Part shown: piece by piece, positions 8,058 through 16,732 of the stretch
Layout of the letters: every line of letters starts with the position of its first letter
Numbering within the stretch: position 1 is the first letter of the stretch
Source of the DNA: Kribbella pittospori
Lineage (GTDB): Bacteria > Actinomycetota > Actinomycetes > Propionibacteriales > Kribbellaceae
Direction of reading: 5' to 3'
DNA length: 64,000 nt
Assembly: GCF_004331465.1 (NCBI RefSeq)
Contig: NZ_SJKB01000012.1
Coordinates: forward strand, 1-64,000
The notes under the pieces: model-generated
The model's input: the letters and a program-made list of their open reading frames with translations, nothing else
Database searches by the model: none
Told to the model about the DNA's origin: nothing
Position numbers and translations under genes: made by a program

Positions 8058-9835
8058 ACCTGCTCGTCACGGCCCTGGTGAAGCAGGTGCCGAAGGGTGA
8101 TCACAGTGGGCGCCTCGACGCCGACGGCCGGCTCGATCGGGCCGGCGCGATCACCGAGATGAACCCCTGGTGCCGCCGGGCCGTCGCTCAGGCGGTCCGG
8201 CTGGCCCGGGAGTCCGGCGGGCGCAGTACTGCGGTCACCATGGGTCCGCCCGTGGCGGCCGACGTACTGCGTGAGGCTCTGGCCTGGGGAATCGACGACG
8301 CCGTGCATCTGACGGATCCTGCCTTGGCCGGATCGGACTGTCTTGTCACGGCTCGCGCGCTCGCGTCGACTGTTGCGCTGCTCGATGAACCGCCGGACCT
8401 GATTCTCGTTGGCGCCAGCTCGGTCGACGGCAGCACCGGAGCGGTCGGTGCGATGCTCGCGGAGATCCTTGGTCTGCCCTTCACTGGCCCGGTCCTGACT
8501 CTAGAGCCGGACTCCAGTGGTAAGCAGCTGCGGACCACTGTCCAATACGACACCGGCACTGAGTCCGTCGTAGTAGACCTGCCTGCCGTTGTCGCGGTCG
8601 CTGAACGCTCCTGCGATCCCTGCAAGGCGCCGCCCGAGACCTGGTCGCCGACGGCCGTGATCCGCCAGGTCACCACCGCCGACCTCGCCCCAGCCGACTG
8701 GGGCCTCACCGGCAGCCCGACCAAGGTCGCCCAGGTCCACCCCGCCCCCCTTACCCGCGACCCCGTCATCTTCCGAGGCAACCCCCAAACCCAAGCCACC
8801 CGAGCCATCACAGAACTCCTCTCCCGAGGCTCCTTCACCCCCAAAACCGCCGCCCCGTCCGCTTCCGCAACCGTCCCCGACGCACCCCACCAGGCGGGAG
8901 CTGAGGTGGTGGTGTTGGTCGGGCCGGGACCGGAGGCGGGGACTCGGGCGTTGCTGGGCGCGGCGGCGGCTCTTGCAGCTGAGGTCGGTGGAACTGTCAC
9001 CGCAGTAAGAACAGCCGACAGCACCGACGACCTCGCGCGGTGGGGAGCTGACTCGGTGGTCATGCTCACCGGCGACGAGCCCCGACCTGTCGCCGCAGCA
9101 CTCGCGAACTGGATCGCGGACCGTGAGCCATGGGCGGTACTCGGCGCCGCGCTCCCGTGGGACCGCGAAGTGCTCGCCCGACTCGCGGTCGCCTCCGAGG
9201 CCGGGCTGATGTCGGACCTGATCAGCCTGAGCGTCACCAGTGGTACGACGCCACGCCTGGCCGGACTGAAGCCGTCAGGCGGCGGCACCCTCGCCGAGAT
9301 CATCAGCCACGGCTCACCCCAGATCGCCACCCTCCGGACCGGCCTGCTCCCACTGCGCACCCCGCGAGCCGACCGCACACTCAAGGAACACACGCTCCCC
9401 GTAGCCGAGGACCCCGCGCTGCGCCGAGCAGAACGCCGTACCGGCAACGAAGGTGACGCGCTGGACCGGGCCGAGGTCGTCATCAGCGTCGGCCGAGGCG
9501 TCTCACCCGACACGTACGCCGAACTGGAGCCGATGCGCGTCCTCCTAGGAGCCGAGCTCGCCGCCACCCGGAAGGTCACCGACCAAGGCTGGATGGCGCA
9601 CGGCCGGCAGATCGGCATCACCGGACGCAGCGTCGCACCACGGATGTACGTCGCGGTCGGACTGTCCGGAAACCTGAACCACCTGGCCGGCGCAAGCCGG
9701 GCCGGGACAGTAGTGGCCATCAACACCGATCCGGCGGCGGAGGTCTTCGCGCACTGCGACGTCGGTCTGGTCGCGGACTGGCGGGAGGTGATGCCGTTTC
9801 TCGTCGAGGGGATCCGGAGTCGTGTCAGCGGATAA
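8054..9835 (+). CDS. Fused electron transfer flavoprotein, beta plus alpha subunits
   Basis: A 593-residue single-chain ETF. Residues 1 to about 230 are ETF-beta-like, starting NLLVTALVKQVPKGD, with MNPWCRRAVAQAV and DLILVGASSVDGSTGAVG. From about 285 on it is ETF-alpha-like, with the FAD-binding segment GITGRSVAPRMYVAVGLSGN followed by INTDPAAEVFAHCDVGLVAD. ETFs normally have separate beta and alpha chains that carry electrons from acyl-CoA or amine dehydrogenases to ETF-quinone oxidoreductase. Bases about 8740-8890, encoding the linker, change to C-ending Pro/Thr and CGA codons, marking the join. It is coupled by ATGA overlap to the metal transporter, an unusual partnership. No dehydrogenase partner is adjacent. 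Confidence 0.82.
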   Translation: MNLLVTALVKQVPKGDHSGRLDADGRLDRAGAITEMNPWCRRAVAQAVRLARESGGRSTAVTMGPPVAADVLREALAWGIDDAVHLTDPALAGSDCLVTARALASTVALLDEPPDLILVGASSVDGSTGAVGAMLAEILGLPFTGPVLTLEPDSSGKQLRTTVQYDTGTESVVVDLPAVVAVAERSCDPCKAPPETWSPTAVIRQVTTADLAPADWGLTGSPTKVAQVHPAPLTRDPVIFRGNPQTQATRAITELLSRGSFTPKTAAPSASATVPDAPHQAGAEVVVLVGPGPEAGTRALLGAAAALAAEVGGTVTAVRTADSTDDLARWGADSVVMLTGDEPRPVAAALANWIADREPWAVLGAALPWDREVLARLAVASEAGLMSDLISLSVTSGTTPRLAGLKPSGGGTLAEIISHGSPQIATLRTGLLPLRTPRADRTLKEHTLPVAEDPALRRAERRTGNEGDALDRAEVVISVGRGVSPDTYAELEPMRVLLGAELAATRKVTDQGWMAHGRQIGITGRSVAPRMYVAVGLSGNLNHLAGASRAGTVVAINTDPAAEVFAHCDVGLVADWREVMPFLVEGIRSRVSG

Positions 9836-9845
9836 CCTGTCCGGC

Positions 9846-10421
9846 ATGGCAACCCGTCGTACCAAGCCCAAGAGTCCCGCAGCGGAGAGCTGGCTGCTGC
9901 TCATCTACAAGGTGCCGAGCGAGTCCTCGCGGGCGCGGGTGGCGGTGTGGCGGGAGCTGAAGCGGCTGGGCGGGTTCTATGTGCAGCAGGCGGTGTGCGT
10001 GCTGCCGGACCGCGACGAGCTGCGTGCCGGCATGGAGAAGGTGCGGGAGAAGGTGACCGAGCTGGGTGGCTCGAGCGTCTTCCTCACCCTGACCGATGTC
10101 GACGACGACGCCCGCGAGCAGTTCGTGGACGGCTTCCGCGGCCAGTCCGCGAAGGAGTACGCCGAGATCGTCGAGGAGTGCGAGACCAAGTTCGTCAAGG
10201 AGATCGAGTTCGAGCGGTTCCGGGAGAACTACACCTTCGAGGAGGCCGAGGAGATCCGGCAGGACCTGGAGAAGCTCCGCCGCTGGCTGACCAAGGTGGA
10301 GGGCCGGGACTGGATGGATGCCGAGGGCAAGGACCTGGCCCGGGCCAAGGTGGCCGACTGTGAACGTCTGCTGGAGGAGTTCGAGGCGGACGTCTACGAA
10401 CGCACCGAGGGCACGGTCTAG
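9846..10421 (+). CDS. ChrB N-terminal-like protein
   Basis: A 191-residue soluble protein. The beginning ESWLLLIYKVPSESSRARVAVWRELKRLGG and the following YVQQAVCVLPDR match the ChrB N-terminal family, named after the chromate-resistance regulator. The rest is charged and helical (about 100-185), with many Glu and Arg residues. The chrA transporter and the C-terminal ChrB domain are absent, so a chromate role is not supported; the fold could be regulatory or RNA-binding. The ATG at 9846 is 11 bases after the ETF stop. A GTG at 9822 in the same frame is possible. Its stop overlaps the stop of the convergent RpiR gene. Confidence 0.65.
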   Translation: MATRRTKPKSPAAESWLLLIYKVPSESSRARVAVWRELKRLGGFYVQQAVCVLPDRDELRAGMEKVREKVTELGGSSVFLTLTDVDDDAREQFVDGFRGQSAKEYAEIVEECETKFVKEIEFERFRENYTFEEAEEIRQDLEKLRRWLTKVEGRDWMDAEGKDLARAKVADCERLLEEFEADVYERTEGTV

Positions 10422-11359
10422 GCGCTCTCGGTCCGGTTGGTGCGCTTGCGGGCGCGCCGTTGGGCCGGCAGGTTCAGGGCCACCTCGTCGGCACGGGAGA
10501 AGCCCATCAGCTCCTCACGCAACTGGTTCATCCGGTCGGTCGTCTCCAGCGAACGGTTCTGGTCCCGTGCCGCCACGGCGATCACCAGTGCCTCGAGCAG
10601 GATCAGCACGGTCGCCTGGCTGGTGAACGTCCCCGGACGGCTCATCGGCGCCGACAGCACAGCGTCGACCTGCTCGCGCAATGCCTCACCGAGAGTGTCG
10701 GTGATGAGGATCGCGCGGGCACCGACCTCGGCGCACAGGTCGAGGATGACGCGGGTCTCCACGATGATCCGGTTGTGCGCGATCACGATCACCACGTCCT
10801 CCGGGCCGAGCATCAGCAACCGGTCGGCCAACCGGTAGCCGGTGTCGGTCGCGGTCCGTGCGCGGCGGCCGATGCGGGTCAGGTGCGTCGCGGTGTACGC
10901 CGAGATCCCGTCCAGGCCGGCGAAGCCGCAGATCACCGTCTCGCGGGCCCGGTCGATCAGCTCGACGGCGTGCTCGAACGCCTGCGGGTCGATCGAACGT
11001 TCGGCTTGCTGGAGCCGCTCGACGTGGTCGCGCAGGGTCGCGGTGAGGATCCCTTCGGCGCCGTCGTCGAACGACTCGAGGCTGTTGCTGAGCCGGTTGG
11101 CGGGCGTCAGCAGGGCCTGCAGTTCGCCCTGTAGCGATCGCTTCAGGCCCGGTAGGCCGTCGAAACCCAGCGCCTTGGCGGTCCGGACGACGCTGGCGTC
11201 GCTGGTGCCGGTGGCTCGCCCGAGCTCCTCGGCCGAGGAGAACGCGGCCTCCTGGGGATGGGCCGACAGGTACTCGGCGATCCTGCGCTCGGTCGCCGTC
11301 AGTGCGTTGATTCGGCTCGCCACCCGCTCCGGCAGGGTGGGTGCCTTGGTCTTGGCCAC
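10418..11359 (-). CDS. MurR/RpiR-family transcriptional regulator
   Basis: A 313-residue regulator. The N-terminal HTH_6 domain (about 10-85) contains LTATERRIAEYL and the recognition helix TSDASVVRTAKALGFDG. The SIS domain (about 120-260) contains VICGFAGLDGISAYTA and ARAILITDTLGEALREQVD, and binds phosphosugars or other small ligands in this family. The GTG at 11359 has GGAGGA five bases upstream. It is divergent from the C45 hydrolase operon, whose promoter contains a GTAG-N6-CTAC dyad between -35 and -10. The same dyad occurs at the tldD promoter, so this protein is the natural candidate for both sites. Confidence 0.88.
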   Translation of the reverse strand: MAKTKAPTLPERVASRINALTATERRIAEYLSAHPQEAAFSSAEELGRATGTSDASVVRTAKALGFDGLPGLKRSLQGELQALLTPANRLSNSLESFDDGAEGILTATLRDHVERLQQAERSIDPQAFEHAVELIDRARETVICGFAGLDGISAYTATHLTRIGRRARTATDTGYRLADRLLMLGPEDVVIVIAHNRIIVETRVILDLCAEVGARAILITDTLGEALREQVDAVLSAPMSRPGTFTSQATVLILLEALVIAVAARDQNRSLETTDRMNQLREELMGFSRADEVALNLPAQRRARKRTNRTESA

Positions 11360-11453
11360 GGTGGTCCTCCGGCTCCCAGTTGTGCCTGTCAGTACGCAGA
11401 TCATGTCACCCGGATCGGTTTGTCACCGCCAGGTAAACGATGACGCGACCCGT

Positions 11454-11482
11454 TGACAGCGATTGTAGCAATCACTACCGTC
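11454..11482 (+). promoter_or_regulatory. Promoter of the C45-ABC-PLP operon
   Basis: Perfect TTGACA at 11454-11459, 17-bp spacer, TACCGT at 11477-11482. The operator at 11466-11479 fills the spacer and reaches into the -10. Confidence 0.7.
11466..11479. promoter_or_regulatory. GTAG-N6-CTAC operator, probable RpiR site
   Basis: Dyad GTAG-CAATCA-CTAC followed by CGTCAG. The tldD promoter at 19001-19020 reads GTAG-TATCTG-CTAC followed by GGTGAG, and TGTAGCAATCAC recurs exactly at 18970-18981. Its place inside the promoter implies repression. Confidence 0.6.
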
Positions 11483-11485
11483 AGA

Positions 11486-11497
11486 CGAATATTCGTA
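11486..11497. promoter_or_regulatory. ACGAATATTCGT palindrome
   Basis: Perfect 12-bp palindrome a few bases after the -10 of the C45 operon promoter, at the expected transcription start. It may be a second operator. No other copy was noticed in the window. Confidence 0.4.
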
Positions 11498-11556
11498 GTG
11501 AACACAACGAACAAACGGTTCGAGTCAAGTTCCGTCCACTCCCTGGAGCGACTTCC

Positions 11557-12744
11557 GTGTCACAGCTTCCGACGATCGACATCTCCGGCGCCGACGCCCG
11601 CGACCGCGGCCGGCAGTACGGCGAGGGCGCGCGTTCGCTGATCGAGCGCTCGCTGGCGTTCTACGCCGAGTCCGTCCCCCGCGCCACCGGGCTGCCCTGG
11701 GCCGAGGTGCTGGAGCGGGCGCCGCGCTGGGTCCCGGTGATCGAACCGATCGCGCCCGACCTGCTGGACGAGGTCCGTGGCATCGCCGAGGGGTCCGGAC
11801 GCACCTTCGCGGAGATCCTCGCGCTGAACAGCCGCGGCGAACTGACCCGGGGCAACCCGTTCGAGGACAGCGCCGCGACGGAAGAGCGTGACGATGGCTG
11901 TACGTCGTTCGCGATCCTCCAGCAGGCCAACCCGCTCGGACACGTCTGGGCCGGACAGAACTGGGACCTGTGGGCCGGAGTAGCGGACACCGTCGTGCTG
12001 CTGCGGGTCTCGCAACCGGGCAAGCCGACCGTGATCGGTCACGTCGAAGCCGGCCAGCTGGCCCGGCACGGTGCGAACTCGGCCGGCCTCGCACTGAACG
12101 CCAACGGTCTCGGCGCCGGCTTCGGCTCGGGCCTCAACGTCCCCGGCACGTTCGTACGCCGGATGGTGCTGGAGAGCTGGGACATGTACGACGCACTGCA
12201 GGTGGTCTTCAACGCCAAGCAGAGTCTGTCCAGCAACCTGCTCCTCACCCACCGCGACGGGTTCGCCATCGACGTGGAGACGACACCCGGCCGAAACGGA
12301 TGGATGTATCCGACCGACGGGTTGCTGGTGCACGGCAACCACTTCCAGGCCTTCGTCCCGCCCCAGATCAATGAGACCTACAAACCGTTCTCGGTGGATT
12401 CGCTCTACCGGGTGCCGCGCGTCGAGGAGGGCCTGCGTCAGGTCCGCACCGACGGCACCACCGAGAAGGCTGTCGAGACCATCGTGCAAACGACGATGAG
12501 CGACCACTTCAGTCACCCCAACGCCGTCTGCCAGCACGTCGATCCGCGCCGGCACGAGCTCGACCGTTACGCCACGATCGTGTCCAGCCTGGTCGATCTG
12601 ACCACTGGCGCCTACCGGCTGACCCCCGGCCTGCCCTGCAGCAACAGCTACCAGCAGGCTCCCTGGAACCTCTACGACGGACCCGGTCTCTCCGACCGGC
12701 CGGACGTCGACGACCCGGCGCTGTCCCTCGCCGTGGCCGGATGA
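11557..12744 (+). CDS. C45-type N-terminal nucleophile hydrolase (acyl-CoA:6-APA acyltransferase-like)
   Basis: A 395-residue member of the peptidase C45/IAT family. These proteins self-cleave before a cysteine that becomes the N-terminal nucleophile and then hydrolyse or transfer acyl groups on amides. Cys115 in DDGCTSFAI is the predicted cleavage and nucleophile residue. AGQNWDL and GLALNANGLG follow as in IAT. There is no signal peptide, so it acts in the cytosol. The GTG at 11557 is chosen for GGAG upstream and because the conserved region starts at once. It is the first gene of an operon with a siderophore-type importer, suggesting that it deacylates or opens an amide in the imported compound; this is inference. 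Confidence 0.78.
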   Translation: MSQLPTIDISGADARDRGRQYGEGARSLIERSLAFYAESVPRATGLPWAEVLERAPRWVPVIEPIAPDLLDEVRGIAEGSGRTFAEILALNSRGELTRGNPFEDSAATEERDDGCTSFAILQQANPLGHVWAGQNWDLWAGVADTVVLLRVSQPGKPTVIGHVEAGQLARHGANSAGLALNANGLGAGFGSGLNVPGTFVRRMVLESWDMYDALQVVFNAKQSLSSNLLLTHRDGFAIDVETTPGRNGWMYPTDGLLVHGNHFQAFVPPQINETYKPFSVDSLYRVPRVEEGLRQVRTDGTTEKAVETIVQTTMSDHFSHPNAVCQHVDPRRHELDRYATIVSSLVDLTTGAYRLTPGLPCSNSYQQAPWNLYDGPGLSDRPDVDDPALSLAVAG

Positions 12745-12787
12745 AACCCACCCCTGCAAGGCATTGTCGACATCAGGAGCGAATGCC

Positions 12788-13813
12788 ATGGTCCACCGAT
12801 CCTCGAGCTTGCGGCGCATCCTCGCCGCCGCCACTCTGACCGCTGCTGCTGCCGCGGTCGCCCTGTCCGGCTGCGGCGCCGCGGCCTCACCCTCCACCGG
12901 CGCGGCGCCGAACGCCGACCGCGCCGCGGCTGCCGAAGGCGTCAGCCCGGATGTCAACCTGGAGCAGTGCGGGAAAGCGACCCGTACCGTCAAGCACGAC
13001 CTCGGCACCACCACGATCACGGGCAACCCGGTCAGGGTGGTGGCGCTGGAGTACTCCTTCGTCGACGCCTTGGTCGCAGTTGGTATGTCGCCCGTCGGTG
13101 TCGCCGACGACGACCAGCCGAAGCGGATCATTCCCGCCCTGCGTGACAAGGTCGGCGAGTACAAGTCGGTCGGCCTCCGGGCGACACCGAACATCCAGGT
13201 GATCACCGCGCTGAAGCCGGATCTGATCGTCGCCGACAGCGGTCGGCACAAGGCGATCTACGCCCAGCTGTCCAAGATCGCGCCGACCATCGCCTACGCC
13301 AGCCTGAACGGCAACTACCAGCAGGTGCTGGACAGCGAGATGTCGACCGCCATCGCGCTGAACAAGTGTGACGAGATGAAGACCCGGCTCGCCGAGCACG
13401 CCAAGTTGATGACCGACCTGAAGGCCAAGGCGCCCGAGGGCGAGAGCCGCAAGGCGCTGTTCGTCCGCGCCTCGGAGAAGGGCTTCACCGGGTTCCCGCC
13501 GAAGGGCTACACGCCGGGCGTTCTGTCGGTGATCGGGATCAACTCGTCGCTGCCGGACGACTCCGGTGACGCCTCGGTCTCGCTGACCCTCGAGACGCTG
13601 GTCGCGAACAAGCCGGACGTCATGTTCATCGCCGCCAACGACGGACCGACGCTGCGGGACCAGTGGACCAAGAGCCCGCTGTGGAAGGAGATCCCCGCGG
13701 TGAAGAACAACGCGACCTTCGACGTCGACCCGAACGAGTGGTCCCGGTCGCGCGGTCTGATCGCCTCTGAAGTGGTCGCTCAGGAAGCCGTCAAACTCCT
13801 CTACGGGAAGTGA
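12788..13813 (+). CDS. Iron-siderophore-type ABC transporter substrate-binding lipoprotein
   Basis: A 341-residue lipoprotein. The signal peptide ends at the lipobox LSGC (Cys about residue 30). The mature part is a FecB/TroA-like periplasmic-binding fold with GNPVRVVALEYSFVDALVAVG and LKPDLIVADSGRH, typical of ferric-citrate or ferric-siderophore receptors. AGGAG lies eight bases before the ATG. The gene follows the C45 hydrolase by 43 bp without a visible terminator, and two permeases and an ATPase follow. No iron box was found before the operon, so iron may not be the controlling signal; the ligand could be another metal chelate or a peptide-like compound. Confidence 0.88.
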   Translation: MVHRSSSLRRILAAATLTAAAAAVALSGCGAAASPSTGAAPNADRAAAAEGVSPDVNLEQCGKATRTVKHDLGTTTITGNPVRVVALEYSFVDALVAVGMSPVGVADDDQPKRIIPALRDKVGEYKSVGLRATPNIQVITALKPDLIVADSGRHKAIYAQLSKIAPTIAYASLNGNYQQVLDSEMSTAIALNKCDEMKTRLAEHAKLMTDLKAKAPEGESRKALFVRASEKGFTGFPPKGYTPGVLSVIGINSSLPDDSGDASVSLTLETLVANKPDVMFIAANDGPTLRDQWTKSPLWKEIPAVKNNATFDVDPNEWSRSRGLIASEVVAQEAVKLLYGK

Positions 13814-13814
13814 C

Positions 13815-14879
13815 ATGTCCTTGTCCGTGGGCACTGCGCCCAAACCTTCCGAGGACGCCGTCCACAAGCGTCCGAAGATCGTCACCAACAAGCAGCGAGT
13901 CACCTGGGTGACCCTGGTGCTGCTGGTGGTGGTCGCGGCCGGCGTCGCGTGGGGACTGTCGATCGGCAGTCAGCACATCTCGCTGGCGCGGCTGCCGGGG
14001 GCGCTCATCAAGGCCGACCAGCCCGATGAGCTGATCCTCCAGTCGATCCGGCTGCCGCGGGTGGTGCTGGCGCTCTGCGTCGGCGCCGCCCTGGCGGTGG
14101 CGGGCGCGTTGATGCAGGCCGTCGCGGCGAACCCGCTCGCGGCGCCGGAGATCATGGGCGTCAACGCCGGTGCGGTCTTCGTCGTCGTCCTGGCGATCAC
14201 CGTGGTGCCGTCGCTGAGTGGTGCGCCGACGATCCTGCTGGCGTTCGGCGGTGCGGGCGTGGCCGGTGTGTCGGTGATGTTGCTGGCCGGTTCGGGCAGT
14301 GGCCGGGTCAGTCCGGTCCGGCTCGCGCTGGCCGGTGTCACGGCCAGCAGCCTGTTGATCTCGCTGACGCAGGTGCTGATCATCTTCGACGAGAACTCGA
14401 CCGACAGCGTGCTGTTCTGGCTGGTCGGCGGCGTCAACTTCGGTACCTGGCAGGACGTTCGCAACCTGCTGCCGTGGTTGGTGCTGGGCTTGATCGGTGC
14501 GTTCGCGATGGCACGGCCGCTGAACCTGCTGGCGCTGGGCGATGACATGGCGCGTGGTCTCGGCCAGAACGTCGAGCGGACCCGGATGCTCGGGTCGGCG
14601 CTGGTGATCGTGTTGTGTGGCGCGGCGGTGTCGGTGGCCGGCCCGGTGGCCTTCATCGGACTGATCGTGCCGCACATCATGCGCCGGATCGTGGGTTCCA
14701 GCTACACCGTTCTGCTGCCGCTGTGTGCGGTCGGCGGCGGCGTGCTGGTCCTGTACGCCGACATCCTGTCCCGCTACGTCAAGCCGCCGTTCGAAGTACC
14801 GGCGGGTGTGGTGACCGCCCTGATCGGCGCACCGATCTTCGTGTACCTGGCCCGTCGGCAGAAGGTGACGACCTCATGA
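13815..14879 (+). CDS. FecCD-family ABC transporter permease 1
   Basis: A 354-residue polytopic membrane protein with a 35-residue charged N-terminal extension and about nine hydrophobic segments. Family hallmarks are LPRVVLALCVGAALAVAGAL, NPLAAPEIMGVNAGA and the cytoplasmic coupling region GPVAFIGLIVPHIMRR. Together with the next gene it forms the heterodimeric channel of a siderophore/B12-type importer. It begins one base after the stop of the binding-protein gene, and its own stop overlaps the next start as ATGA. Confidence 0.9.
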   Translation: MSLSVGTAPKPSEDAVHKRPKIVTNKQRVTWVTLVLLVVVAAGVAWGLSIGSQHISLARLPGALIKADQPDELILQSIRLPRVVLALCVGAALAVAGALMQAVAANPLAAPEIMGVNAGAVFVVVLAITVVPSLSGAPTILLAFGGAGVAGVSVMLLAGSGSGRVSPVRLALAGVTASSLLISLTQVLIIFDENSTDSVLFWLVGGVNFGTWQDVRNLLPWLVLGLIGAFAMARPLNLLALGDDMARGLGQNVERTRMLGSALVIVLCGAAVSVAGPVAFIGLIVPHIMRRIVGSSYTVLLPLCAVGGGVLVLYADILSRYVKPPFEVPAGVVTALIGAPIFVYLARRQKVTTS

Positions 14880-15904
14880 GCAGCACGGCGATTCTGGCGC
14901 AGCACGTACGCCGTACCTCGCTGGCCAAGCGGCATCCGGCTGTCCTGATGGGGTCGCTCGGTGTGCTGGCGATCGTGCTGAGCTTCTACAGCCTCAGCGT
15001 CGGTGCCACCGACGTCTCCATGGGTGACGTCTTCAACGCGGTCATCGGTAACACGAGTGACCAGGCAGCGCAGATCGTGGTGCAGTTCCAGCTGCCGCGA
15101 GTGTTGCTGGCGTGGCTGGTCGGCATCGCGCTGGCCGTGTCCGGCGGCGTCATGCAAGGCGTCATCCGCAACCCGCTCGCCGCACCCGATGTCGTCGGTG
15201 TCACCAAGGGAGCCGGCTTCGCGGGCATGCTGTTGCTGCTGGCGATTCCCGGTCTCCCGGTGTTCGCAGTCGTCCCGGCCGCCTTCGTGGGTGGCCTGGT
15301 CGCAGCGGCGTTGGTGTACCTGCTGGCGTATCGCCGCGGGGCGACGCCGGTGCGGATCGCGCTGGTCGGTATCGCGGTCAGCGCCGCTTTCGAGGCCGGT
15401 ATCCGGTTCCTGCTGGTGCGGAACCCACTGGATGTGAGTGCCGCGTTGATCTGGCTGACCGGCAGCTTGTTCGGACGGTCGATGAGCTCGGTGCTGCAGA
15501 TCCTCCCGTGGGTGCTGGTACTGGTGCCGCTGATCGTGATCTGGGCGCGCAAGCTCGACGTCCTCGGCCTCGGCGACGATCTGGCCGCCGGACTCGGCGA
15601 ACCGGTCGAGAAGACGCGCCGGGTCTTGCTGCTGTTCGCGGTCGCGCTGGCCTCGGCCGCGGTGGCGGTGTCCGGCACGATCGGCTTCGTCGGACTGATT
15701 GCTCCGCACATGGCTCGCCGCGTGTTCGGCGGCCGGCACCTGGCGTCGATCCCGTCCGCCGCGTTGTTCGGCGTACTGCTGATGCTGGTCGCGGACATGA
15801 TCGGCCGCGGCCTCGCACCGCCCCTCGAGATCCCGGCCGGCCTGGTGACAGCGGTCGTCGGTGGCCCGTACTTCCTCTACCTGCTCGTGAAGACCGGAAA
15901 GTAG
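14876..15904 (+). CDS. FecCD-family ABC transporter permease 2
   Basis: A 342-residue polytopic permease, paralogous to the preceding one. It shares LPRVLLAWLVGIALAVSGGV, NPLAAPDVVGVTKGA and GTIGFVGLIAPHMARR, the segment expected to contact the ATPase. About nine membrane segments are visible, with a short basic N-terminus (about 1-20). The coding order binding protein, permease, permease, ATPase is the usual one for these importers. Confidence 0.9.
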   Translation: MSSTAILAQHVRRTSLAKRHPAVLMGSLGVLAIVLSFYSLSVGATDVSMGDVFNAVIGNTSDQAAQIVVQFQLPRVLLAWLVGIALAVSGGVMQGVIRNPLAAPDVVGVTKGAGFAGMLLLLAIPGLPVFAVVPAAFVGGLVAAALVYLLAYRRGATPVRIALVGIAVSAAFEAGIRFLLVRNPLDVSAALIWLTGSLFGRSMSSVLQILPWVLVLVPLIVIWARKLDVLGLGDDLAAGLGEPVEKTRRVLLLFAVALASAAVAVSGTIGFVGLIAPHMARRVFGGRHLASIPSAALFGVLLMLVADMIGRGLAPPLEIPAGLVTAVVGGPYFLYLLVKTGK

Positions 15905-15912
15905 GAACCGCC

Positions 15913-16722
15913 ATGCGTCTGCAGGCACAAGGCGTCCAGCTCGCCTATGACCAGAAGGTCATCGCCCAGGACCTGACCCTGACCATCCCGGACGGGAAGG
16001 TCAGCGTGCTGATCGGTCCCAACGGCTCCGGCAAGAGCACCGCGCTGCGGGCCCTGGCCCGGTTGCTGCCACCGGCCAAGGGGAGTGTGATCCTGGACGG
16101 GAAGTCGATCCAGGACACACCGACGAAGGAGGTGGCCCGGCTGCTCGCGATCCTGCCGCAGGTGCTGGTCACGCCCGAGTCGATCTCGGTCGAGGACCTG
16201 GTCTGGTTCGGCCGCCACCCGCACCGCACGTCACTCAAGGTGCCCAGTCAGGCCGACAAGGAGACCGTCGAGTGGGCGATGGAGGTGACCAGTACGGCGG
16301 AACTGCGGCACCAGCACGTGGACCAGTTGTCCGGTGGTCAGCGCCAGCGCGTCTGGATCGCGCTCTGCCTCGCGCAGGGCACGGACCTGATCCTGCTCGA
16401 CGAGCCCACGACGTACCTGGATGTTGCCTACCAGCTCGAGGTGCTGGACCTGTTGCACCAGCTCAATCAGGAGCAGGGTAAGACGGTGGCGATGGTGCTG
16501 CACGACTTCAACATGGCGGCGGAGTACGCCGACCACGTGTTCGTGATGAAGTCCGGGAGCCTCGTCACCCAGGGCACGCCGGAGGACGTGTTCACCTGCG
16601 ACACCATCCGGGACGTGTTCGGGGTGGAGTCGAAGGTGGTCCCGCACCCGGTCAGTGGCAAGCCGATGTGTATCCCGCTGCGAGCCGGCCTCCGGGCCCA
16701 GCTCTCAGTGGCAACCGGATAA
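15913..16722 (+). CDS. Siderophore-type ABC transporter ATPase
   Basis: A 269-residue nucleotide-binding subunit of the FecE/FepC type. Walker A is GPNGSGKST, the Q-loop is LAILPQ, the signature is LSGGQRQRVWIA, Walker B is LILLDEPTTYLD, and the switch His is in VLHDFNMA. It energises the two permeases before it. The spacing is eight bases from the upstream stop, with a weak AGGA ribosome-binding site. Confidence 0.92.
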   Translation: MRLQAQGVQLAYDQKVIAQDLTLTIPDGKVSVLIGPNGSGKSTALRALARLLPPAKGSVILDGKSIQDTPTKEVARLLAILPQVLVTPESISVEDLVWFGRHPHRTSLKVPSQADKETVEWAMEVTSTAELRHQHVDQLSGGQRQRVWIALCLAQGTDLILLDEPTTYLDVAYQLEVLDLLHQLNQEQGKTVAMVLHDFNMAAEYADHVFVMKSGSLVTQGTPEDVFTCDTIRDVFGVESKVVPHPVSGKPMCIPLRAGLRAQLSVATG

Positions 16723-16732
16723 GGAGTACTGC

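Noticed and set aside
12788..16722. Vitamin B12 importer (BtuFCD)
   Set aside because: The binding protein resembles ferric-siderophore receptors more, and no B12-linked leader or gene is in the operon. B12 uptake is not excluded.
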